A stretch of DNA of 64,000 nt, from the NCBI GenBank assembly GCA_039980455.1, contig JBDXCG010000003.1, forward strand, positions 1,240,001 to 1,304,000, written 5' to 3'. A program made the translations under genes and the position numbers. Source of the stretch: CALINF01 sp039980455 (GTDB lineage Bacteria; Pseudomonadota; Gammaproteobacteria; Pseudomonadales; Halieaceae). The notes beneath the pieces are model-generated. The model did not search any database and was not told the origin of the DNA. It saw nothing but the letters and a program-made list of their open reading frames with translations. Positions 41,864-49,800 of this stretch are shown here, in pieces. Position 1 is the stretch's first letter, and every line of letters begins with the position of its first letter.

Positions 41864-43669
41864 TTAGCGAAACCGCAGGCCTTCAAACTCGCCAGAGTCT
41901 CGCCACTGCTTGATATAGTTGAAGTACGCTACGGCGCCTTCTGGGTGGCCAACGGCAAGCTCAGCCTCTACACCGCGATCCTGGCCCTCGTTATTGTAGT
42001 ATCCCGGCGTGCACTCGTTTGAACCCAGAATCATGCCGATTCCCTGGCGCAATAGCTCGAGCCATTCCTCTTCCACTTCGCGCGGCACATCGACTTCTTC
42101 GGCACCGGTATCCTGTGCGTGCTTAACTACAGACGCCACCGTTTTAGCCGACTCTGATAGATTATGCGGAAAGTTCGATAGTAGATTAGCGCCCTGAGTC
42201 ATTTGTACGAGGAAAGCGTTAGGAAAGCCATGCACGTGAATACCATGTCTACTGCGCATACCCTCTGCCCAGTACTCCGACAACTTCACTCCATCGCGGC
42301 CCACCATATCAAACCCTGAACGACGTTCATGCGGCGTACCAACCTCGAAGCCTGAAGCGTAGATAATACAATCTACCTCGTATTCTTTGCCTCCCACCAC
42401 AACACCAGTTGGCGTGATACGCTCGACGCCTTTGCCATCTGTGTCGATTAGCTGAGCACCGGGTTCATTGAATGACTGCAGGTACTCATCGTGAAAGCAC
42501 GGGCGTTTACACAATTGCCGATACCAGGCTTTCAGTTTCTGCGCCGCGTCTTTATCGGCGACAATCGTGTCAACGCGCGCACGGATTTCTTCCATTTTCT
42601 CATGATCGGCATCTTCGAACGCTGCCAACATGTTATCGGGCGTCATCTGCTCTGGTGGCAGTGTCATGATACGCTCGCGCACCCGCCGCGATAGATCAGT
42701 CCAGCCATCCTGAACCAAGTCCTCGGCGGCAAGACCACCAGTCTGGTTGGTCGCGAAATTTTCCAACCACCGCTCCTGCCATCCCGGCGTTGCTATCTCC
42801 TTGAACCAGTCGGGGTCGATGGGGGCATTGTCGCGTACATCGACCGATGAGGGGGTGCGCTGGCAGACGTAGAGTGCTTTGCACGCGCGTGCCAGGTGCG
42901 GCACACATTGCACAGCGGTAGCGCCGGTGCCGATGATGGCCACTCGCTTGTCCGCCAATTTGTCCAGTGGTGCACCCATAGGGTCACCACCGGTATAGTC
43001 ATAGTCCCAACGGCTAGTGTGGAAGGAGTGCCCCTGAAACGATTCGATGCCTTCAATGCCAGGCAACTTTGGAACATGTAAAGGCCCCGTGCCCATCGCC
43101 ACATACTTGGCGGTGAAGTCGTCTCCACGGTCAGTCTGAATTCGCCAGACCTTACGCGCGTCATCCCACTCCAGCGCTTTTACCTGAGTATGAAAGAGCG
43201 CGTTATCGTAAAGCGCATACTGTTTACCTATAGCCTGGCTATGGCTGAGTATCTCAGGCCCATGCGCGTATTTTTCGGTCGGCATATGCCCCATCTCTTC
43301 AAGCAGTGGCATGTATACCATCGATGCGGTGTCACACTGCGCACCCGGATAGCGATTCCAATACCAGGTGCCTCCGAAATCCCCTCCCTTTTCGATAATT
43401 CGAACATCCTCTATGCCGGCCTCTTTCAGGCGAGCGCCGGTAACCAAGCCAGCGAAGCCACCGCCAATCATGGCAAACAGCACATGGTCTGTGCGCGGTT
43501 CGCGCTCAGCAACTGCCACGTACGGATCATCGAGATAATGCGCCAACTGATCCTTTAGCTCGAGGTACTGTTCGTTGCCCTCAGGACGCAAACGTTTATC
43601 ACGCTCCTGCCTGTACTTTGTCCGAATAGCGTCCTTATCAATGGCGTGATCATTAATCTGTGTAGACAT
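41864..43669 (-). CDS. Baeyer-Villiger flavin monooxygenase
   Basis: A 601-residue class B flavoprotein monooxygenase. It has an FAD motif GGGFAGLVTGARLKE near residue 70, GGTWYWNRYPGAQCD, the Baeyer-Villiger fingerprint F-x-G-x3-H-x3-W-D (FQGHSFHTSRWD, about residue 215), and the second, NADPH-binding Rossmann motif AIIGTGATAVQ. It resembles cyclohexanone/phenylacetone/steroid-type BVMOs, with an N-terminal extension of about 60 residues. It would insert oxygen next to a ketone using NADPH and O2. Next to P450, thiolase-like and acyl-CoA genes it fits breakdown of cyclic or steroidal compounds; the actual ketone is unknown. Confidence 0.87.
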   Translation of the reverse strand: MSTQINDHAIDKDAIRTKYRQERDKRLRPEGNEQYLELKDQLAHYLDDPYVAVAEREPRTDHVLFAMIGGGFAGLVTGARLKEAGIEDVRIIEKGGDFGGTWYWNRYPGAQCDTASMVYMPLLEEMGHMPTEKYAHGPEILSHSQAIGKQYALYDNALFHTQVKALEWDDARKVWRIQTDRGDDFTAKYVAMGTGPLHVPKLPGIEGIESFQGHSFHTSRWDYDYTGGDPMGAPLDKLADKRVAIIGTGATAVQCVPHLARACKALYVCQRTPSSVDVRDNAPIDPDWFKEIATPGWQERWLENFATNQTGGLAAEDLVQDGWTDLSRRVRERIMTLPPEQMTPDNMLAAFEDADHEKMEEIRARVDTIVADKDAAQKLKAWYRQLCKRPCFHDEYLQSFNEPGAQLIDTDGKGVERITPTGVVVGGKEYEVDCIIYASGFEVGTPHERRSGFDMVGRDGVKLSEYWAEGMRSRHGIHVHGFPNAFLVQMTQGANLLSNFPHNLSESAKTVASVVKHAQDTGAEEVDVPREVEEEWLELLRQGIGMILGSNECTPGYYNNEGQDRGVEAELAVGHPEGAVAYFNYIKQWRDSGEFEGLRFR

Positions 43670-43723
43670 GTGTGTTCCTTATTACCTGAAAAATATCCAG
43701 CTAGATTGGTGCGCTCTTAGAGA

Positions 43724-44110
43724 TTATGCCGAAGGTGCACTTTTGTGGGCTAGCGTGTGTGCATTTTGCTCCCAGTTCTGACCATCGAAATCCTGCACTG
43801 TCACCTGCGCTGGCAGCGTATCGAGACAGTTCAGGTTAACATCAATACCATCCGGGTTAGACCGGGGCACATAGAACGGTTTGATCCCGCAAATGCTGCA
43901 AAAAAAGTGCTTTGCCACACCCGTATTGAACGTGTATTGCACGAGTTCATCGGCGCCGGTCCGTAGTTTGAAATCTGCCTTGGGAACAATGAGGTGCAAG
44001 AAGCCAGACTTCCTACAGATTGAACAGTTGCAGTTTTCTACCTCCACCGACTCTGGAGCCTCAACCGTAAAGGTCACAGCCTTGCAGTGACAACTGCCAG
44101 AATATTCCAT
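43724..44110 (-). CDS. GFA/CENP-V family zinc protein
   Basis: A 128-residue protein with the cysteine pattern of the glutathione-dependent formaldehyde-activating (GFA) fold: C7 and C9 (CHC), C27, C29 and C32 (CNCSIC), C71 and C74 (CSIC). These ligands hold two zinc ions. Gfa was proposed to speed S-hydroxymethylglutathione formation, but most members have no proven reaction. It lies between the BVMO and ACC-deaminase genes on the same strand with short gaps (54 and 37 nt). If the GcvT/Rieske enzymes release formaldehyde, this protein could be linked, but that is inference. Confidence 0.88.
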   Translation of the reverse strand: MEYSGSCHCKAVTFTVEAPESVEVENCNCSICRKSGFLHLIVPKADFKLRTGADELVQYTFNTGVAKHFFCSICGIKPFYVPRSNPDGIDVNLNCLDTLPAQVTVQDFDGQNWEQNAHTLAHKSAPSA

Positions 44111-44147
44111 ACAAGATTCCTGATCGAAAATAGTCGATTAATACTCG

Positions 44148-45161
44148 TTAACCATCTTTGTAGTAGTAGCTATAGCCGTTGAGTGCGGGGGCTCCACCCA
44201 GATGAGCATAGAGTACGCGGGAGCCCTCTGGGAAAAAGCCTTTGGCCACTAAATCGATCATACCTTGCATCGACTTTCCCTCATACACGGGATCAGTAAT
44301 CATCGCCTCGGTACTGGCGGCCAGACGAATTGCAGCATTAGTTTCCTCGCTGGGCACACCATACGCGGGATAGGCGTAGTCGGGATTAATGTGCACATCC
44401 TCTTCCGTTATCTCTTCGCCCAACTCTATGAGTTTAGCGGTACTGCGAGCGATCTCCATCACTTGGGTACGGGTTTGCTCGAGCGTTCCGGAGGCGTCTA
44501 TTCCGATCACCCGACTGGCACGTCCGTCTGGCTTAAAGCCAACGATCATGCCCGCCTGTGTAGAGCCGGTCACTACGCAGACAACAATATAATCGAAGGT
44601 AAAGCCGAGTTCTGCCTCCTGCGCTCGCACTTCCTCGGCAAAGCCCACAAAACCCAGCCCACCAAATTTGTGCACTGAGGCTCCCGCGGGTATGCCATAA
44701 GGCACGCCGCCCTCATCGCGCACTGATTGCATCGCCTCCTCCCAGCTCTGGCGAATACCGATATCAAAACCTTCGTCGACTAGCCGTGAATCTGCTCCCA
44801 TCAACCGCGTCATCAGGATGTTACCGACACGGTCATAGACCGCATCGTGGTGTGGCACCCATTTTTCCTGTACTAATCGGCACTTCATTCCGATCTTTGC
44901 TGCTGTGGCTGCCACCATACGAGTATGGTTGGACTGCACACCGCCAATCGACACAAGGGTATCGGCACCCGAGGCGATCGCGTCGGGCACGATATACTCA
45001 AGCTTGCGCAGCTTGTTCCCGCCCATTGCGAGTCCGGAGTTACAATCTTCACGTTTGGCATAGATCTGCACGCTACCACCCAACGCCTCGGTCAGGCGTG
45101 GTAAGTGCTCTATCGGTGTCGGGCCGAAAGTCAGCGGGTAGCGTTCGAAATTTTCCAGCAC
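44148..45161 (-). CDS. acdS: 1-aminocyclopropane-1-carboxylate deaminase
   Basis: A 337-residue PLP enzyme of the tryptophan-synthase-beta fold. It keeps the PLP lysine in MGGNKLRKLEY (K50), QSNHTRM, the glycine-rich phosphate site VVTGSTQAGM, and DPVYEGKSMQGM near residue 293. There the adjacent Tyr-Glu pair is the mark of true ACC deaminase rather than D-cysteine desulfhydrase. Length equals the family norm. It converts ACC, the ethylene precursor, to 2-oxobutyrate and ammonia. The start is GTG 45161 with TGGAG about 9 nt upstream. 2-Oxobutyrate can flow to propionyl-CoA, which prpE-linked pathways handle. Confidence 0.87.
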   Translation of the reverse strand: MLENFERYPLTFGPTPIEHLPRLTEALGGSVQIYAKREDCNSGLAMGGNKLRKLEYIVPDAIASGADTLVSIGGVQSNHTRMVAATAAKIGMKCRLVQEKWVPHHDAVYDRVGNILMTRLMGADSRLVDEGFDIGIRQSWEEAMQSVRDEGGVPYGIPAGASVHKFGGLGFVGFAEEVRAQEAELGFTFDYIVVCVVTGSTQAGMIVGFKPDGRASRVIGIDASGTLEQTRTQVMEIARSTAKLIELGEEITEEDVHINPDYAYPAYGVPSEETNAAIRLAASTEAMITDPVYEGKSMQGMIDLVAKGFFPEGSRVLYAHLGGAPALNGYSYYYKDG

Positions 45162-45222
45162 AGCAGAATGCTCCAGTCACCTGTTTGTTAGCGCTATACC
45201 TTACCAGAAACAACGGCGGTCG

Positions 45223-46248
45223 CTAACGGGCCGGCGAGCCCCAGTCTCCTTCGCGTTGAGCCAACCAGCGCAAAAGGGGATCGGGGGTGTAATCGCCTGC
45301 TTCAAAGCGCTGCCGCACCGATTGGTGTACGACAGCATCCGCAGGCAAGGATCGTGCGGACTTTCCCAGAACGCGCCAGAAGCGCTTGTGAGAGCGATGC
45401 AATTGGGCCAGGGGATTTAACCGTGCTCTTTGATACAGGTGTGGCTCAAACTGCAGCCCGGCTTTGGTCGCCTCCTGCGCCATCCACGCAAGTGGAATGT
45501 CACTCAATACGCTGCCATTGGTTGGCGCATAACCTCCGCCGACATCCGCGTGCACTCCCGCAAACCAAACCTGCTGCACATCCACGCCCTCCTGATTCTC
45601 CCAGAGCGTCGGCGAAAAGTCCGCACGTTGCTCATCAATAGACACCGCGTGACGAGCCATTCGAATATTGCTACCCAGCACTGGGTCGTAGAAAAGATCC
45701 TTCTCTTGCGCGAAAGCGAGCGCACGCGTAGGGATGCCCAGCGCGCCTACCGTATCCCAAACACCAATGAAGTGAACCGGACCACGGGCACCACTACCAG
45801 TGTGCGAGCGCCGCCACTGTTCCGCGCGCCTGGAGCCGGGCTTGACCGCGCGCGTCTTGTATAGATTGAACGCGTCGGGTACACAATCTGCCCGATCGCG
45901 TTTGAGCACACCGCAGTTGTTGAGCAATCCAGCAAGGCAGCGCACTGTATAAGCTCCCCGGCTAAAACCGATCAAAAATATCTCATCGCCACGGCGATAG
46001 TTTTGTACGATAAATCGATAACCATCCTGGATGTTTTTCTGCATACCCAGTCCGGACGTGCCGCCAGCAACCTGGGCATAGTAGGAACCCACCCCCCAGT
46101 CGTAGAACACCACTTGCTTGACGCCCTGTCGATCAACCGGCCGTATCGCTCTGGCAATGCGAAGTACATTCGTCGGCGTCTCGTCATGGGGATCATTCCA
46201 CGTACCATCGGCGCAGATTACGATACGCTTGCGCTCTATACTGGACAT
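45223..46248 (-). CDS. DUF2235 alpha/beta-hydrolase (Tle1-like phospholipase domain)
   Basis: A 341-residue protein with the DUF2235 layout: RIVICADGTWNDP at the N-terminus, DWGVGSYYAQVAGGTSGLG, the nucleophile elbow GFSRGAYTVR with Ser96, then FIGVWDTVGALG with a candidate catalytic aspartate, and VWFAGVHADVGGGY with the histidine. The catalytic fold is shared with Tle1 type VI secretion phospholipases, but no vgrG, immunity or secretion gene is beside it and there is no signal peptide. A cytoplasmic lipase/esterase is therefore the simpler reading. ATG 46248 has GGAGAG about 7 nt upstream. Confidence 0.85.
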   Translation of the reverse strand: MSSIERKRIVICADGTWNDPHDETPTNVLRIARAIRPVDRQGVKQVVFYDWGVGSYYAQVAGGTSGLGMQKNIQDGYRFIVQNYRRGDEIFLIGFSRGAYTVRCLAGLLNNCGVLKRDRADCVPDAFNLYKTRAVKPGSRRAEQWRRSHTGSGARGPVHFIGVWDTVGALGIPTRALAFAQEKDLFYDPVLGSNIRMARHAVSIDEQRADFSPTLWENQEGVDVQQVWFAGVHADVGGGYAPTNGSVLSDIPLAWMAQEATKAGLQFEPHLYQRARLNPLAQLHRSHKRFWRVLGKSARSLPADAVVHQSVRQRFEAGDYTPDPLLRWLAQREGDWGSPAR

Positions 46249-46603
46249 ACTGGGCTCTCCATTTCAGTTAGTTTGCCATTACCTGAGCCTAGACCAGCGT
46301 ATGAAAGATTCGAGTTTTGCCGCATAAGTTACTGTAATAATTTGAGTTTGAAGCGGCGATAACTGTCCTTGCTACTTATCGTTATATTGGCATCTCTGCT
46401 GAGAACGAAACGATAGTCGACTTGGAAGATAAGCTCTGGTTTTATTGGGTCGTGCCTTCGGGCATTCTTCGCAGTATTGCTTCGCGGTTTCAAGCTCAAT
46501 ACGCGCATTTACAACACCATACAACGGCACCGCACCCTTGGGTGCGTCGCGAACTACTCGACGGCGTTTACGGTGCAAGGCTCTCATAACGGAGGCAACA
46601 TCT
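46249..46603. other. Intergenic region upstream of rmf (355 nt)
   Basis: It lies between the leftward DUF2235 gene and rightward rmf. It holds the near-palindrome CGCACCCTTGGGTGCG (46531-46546) and TGCCTTCGGGCA (46460-46471), both hairpin-prone. An open leftward frame of about 71 codons (46372-46587) has no ribosome-binding site but reads like real protein in its middle. No promoter is convincing by eye. Confidence 0.4.
46531..46546. repeat. Perfect inverted repeat upstream of rmf
   Basis: CGCACCC and GGGTGCG are exact inverted repeats with a TT spacer, 58 nt before the rmf start codon. It could structure the rmf leader or be an operator. Confidence 0.45.
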
Positions 46604-46807
46604 ATGAGAAGACAGAAGCGCAATAAGAACGAAAGAGCATTCGATAAAGGCTATCAGGCAGGTGTAGGTGGCCGCAGTAGCGAGTTTTGTCCCCACGAAC
46701 ATGACGAACCGAGGCAGTATTGGCTTTCGGGTTGGCGTGAAGGTCGCAGCGACCAATGGGATGGACTGACGGGTGTCTCTGGCGTTCACAAGATGCGAGC
46801 GCTGTAA
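46604..46807 (+). CDS. rmf: Ribosome modulation factor
   Basis: A 67-residue basic protein matching RMF: MRRQKRNKNERAFDKGYQAG, then GGRSSEFCPHEHDE and QYWLSGWREGRSD. RMF binds 70S ribosomes near the 16S 3' end in stationary phase and drives formation of inactive 100S dimers. The start is ATG 46604 with a strong GGAGG 8 nt upstream. A longer in-frame reading from 46445 is open but the extension looks non-coding. The C-terminal tail (LTGVSGVHKMRAL) is longer than in E. coli. Confidence 0.92.
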   Translation: MRRQKRNKNERAFDKGYQAGVGGRSSEFCPHEHDEPRQYWLSGWREGRSDQWDGLTGVSGVHKMRAL

Positions 46808-46833
46808 CCTTCTCCTAGAGGTTTCTCAAATAC

Positions 46834-46852
46834 GGGCCTGATTAACAGGCCC
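46834..46852. terminator. Bidirectional hairpin between rmf and gdhB
   Basis: GGGCCTG (46834-46840) and CAGGCCC (46846-46852) are exact inverted repeats with an ATTAA loop between convergent genes. There is no clear T-tract. Confidence 0.5.
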
Positions 46853-46896
46853 ACACATTAGCGAGTACGGTGGTACACATATCAGTGCACCTGTAG

Positions 46897-49800
46897 CTAC
46901 TCCCTGACGCTGCTTTGCGCTAGATCCAGCAGCTCTCGGTTTGCCACAGCAAACATGGCAAAGTCTGGAGCCGTTGTACCGTGTAGTTCAGTCAACATCT
47001 CGCGCCAGCGTTCCAACAATGCCTTTTCTTCTCTTTCCCAGGTCTGCAGGCATTTCACCAAGTTGCGATCCTCACCCACATAACGCAGCGCACCCACCGC
47101 CAGTGTGCGTTGCTGCCACTCGAGATCTTCCAGGTAAGTGTCTCTTGCCATCGCCTGCCATTCATTGTCGACCTTGGACGCTAGTATCTGGGCACTGAAC
47201 CAGTCCAACTCAAGACGTTCACCCATGAAGAAGTAGAGTTCTGCGACCTCAAGCAGCGGCGAATCGGTTTCCGTCGCTGCTTGGATGATTCCCAGCGCTG
47301 TATATCCCTCTACGGCCCCCGCTACCGTTGCGGCCAATGGCTCGTCGACTCCAGCTTCGATGTAGCGCTGAACCCGCTCCTTAAACCGATCTGTGGCCCG
47401 ACCACGCATTCTGTGAGGTAATGCTGCTCGCAGCTGGCTTACGCCCTCTTCAAATTCTGCGATCGCGCGCGTAGGTGCCATTTCGTGGCGACGATTACGC
47501 AGTAGCCACCGCACCGCTCGCTTCACCAATCGAATCAGGTTCAGCATCATTTCCGCTTGGGTTGATGACTCCACTCTGTGATCAAGCGCTTCTATGGCGT
47601 CCCAGATATCCGCAATACCAAAAATCTGCATTACCGACGTGTAGGCCCTTGCCACATCAGCCACCGGCGCGCCTGTGGCCTTGCGCTGGCGCATAACAAA
47701 GTTTAAGCCCATGCGATTAACCAGGTCATTGGCCAACTGTGTACACATGATTTCACGATGGAGCCTGTGCTGCCTTACCTCGGTCGGATATTCATCTACC
47801 AGTCGCTGCGGAAACGCTGTCTCAACAGCCGCTGCCAGGTGTGGATCCTTACCGAGATCGGAGTCGATCAACTCCTCCTTGAGAATTGCTTTGCTATAAG
47901 ACACCAACACGGCCAACTCTGGCCGAGTCAGACCTTTACCATGCACACGTCGATCCGCTAACTCATCATCATTGGGAAGAAACTCAAGGTCTCTGTCCAG
48001 GCGACCGCTCTCTTCGAGGTTGGTAATAAATCGTCGATATTCCCCCGATCTCTCCAGAGACTGGAACTGCGCAAGACTGATAGCCTGCACTTGACGGTAG
48101 TTGTTCTTGAGCACCAACTCAGACACGCTGTCTGTCATCGCCTCTAGCAAGCTGGCGCGATGCTTATCGGTCAGGTCTCCCCGAGCTACAACTTCGTTCA
48201 GCAGAATTTTGATATTCACTTCGTGGTCTGAGCAATCGACGCCACCCGCGTTATCAATAAAGTCTGTATTTGAGCGACCGCCGCGCAGGCAATACTCCAT
48301 ACGACCTAACTGCGTCATACCCAGGTTGCCACCCTCGCCTATCACTTTGCAGCGAAGGTCGGCCGCGTTGACACGGAGTGCGTCGTTAGCTTTGTCGCCT
48401 ACATCTGTATGCGACTCAAGAGTTGATTTAACGTATGTACCAATACCCCCATTCCACAGCAAATCCACTTCTGCCTTAAGTAAGTAGGCTATAAGCTCCA
48501 TTGGGTTTAACTGGCTGGCCTCGATACCAAAACGTTCCTTCATCTGCGAAGAGATGGAAATAGACTTGGCTGAGCGTTCGAAAATACCACCACCTTCTGA
48601 GATAAGCTCTTTGTTGTAATCGGCCCAGCCAGACCGCGGTAACTCAAACAGACGCTGACGCTCGGCATAGCTGGTCGCTGCATCAGGGCTTGGGTCTACA
48701 AAGATATGCAGATGATTAAATGCTGCCACCAGCTTGATATGCTCAGATAGCAACATTCCATTGCCAAAGACGTCCCCGGCCATATCGCCGATGCCCACCA
48801 CGCTAAAATCAGTGGTTTGCACGTCTACGCTCATCTCGCGGAAATGGCGCTGTACTGAAACCCACGCGCCGCGTGCGGTGATACCCATCTTTTTGTGGTC
48901 GTAACCTACACTGCCACCAGAAGCAAACGCATCCCCCAACCAGAACCCATATTCTTGCGAGATCCCATTGGCGATATCAGAAAATGTCGCCGTGCCTTTA
49001 TCTGCCGCTACAACTAGATAAGGATCTTCCTCGTCTTTGGCTACAACGTGCGGTGGTCGCACAATTTCAGCGCCGACCCGGTTATCAGTAATATCGAGCA
49101 GGCCGCGAATGAATATTTCGTAACACGCCACGCCTTCAGCTTGCACCTCATCACGGGTCATTTCTGCCGTTAGATGGCGCGGAACGAATCCGCCCTTGGC
49201 TCCTACGGGCACAATAACCGCATTCTTAACCTGTTGGGCTTTCACCAGGCCAAGCACTTCCGTACGAAAATCCTCGAGTCGATCAGACCAGCGCAATCCA
49301 CCGCGGGCTACCTTGCCGCCGCGCAGATGAACGCCCTCAACCCGGGGCGAGTACACGAAAATCTCGAACATGGGTACAGGGCGCGGTATATCGGGAATTG
49401 AACCAGGACGGAGCTTAAGTGAGATATACGGCTTGATACCGCCATCTCCCGCTTCCTGAAAAAAGTTGGTACGTACCGTGGCCTTAATCAGGGTGACGAA
49501 CTGCCTGAAAATGCGATCTTCACCAAGGTTCTCGACTTCATCGAGCAGATCAAGGATTTTCTCTTCAACGGCGAGTTCTCGCTGGCCACGCCAATCTTCG
49601 TCTCCATCAAACACCGGCGAAAATCGCGTTAAAAACAGCTCCATGGTGCAGGTGGTGATATGCAAATGGTTCGCCATCGTCTCAGCGATGTACCGCACAC
49701 TGTAGGGAAACTGTACCTGACGCAAATAGCGGGAGTACGCGCGCAGCAACGAAATTTCGCGCCAGCTTAGCCGAGTGCCGAGCAGCAACCGATTGAACAA

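Noticed and set aside
46445..46603. N-terminal extension of RMF
   Set aside because: RMF homology begins exactly at ATG 46604, which follows a strong GGAGG; the extension is unlike RMF.
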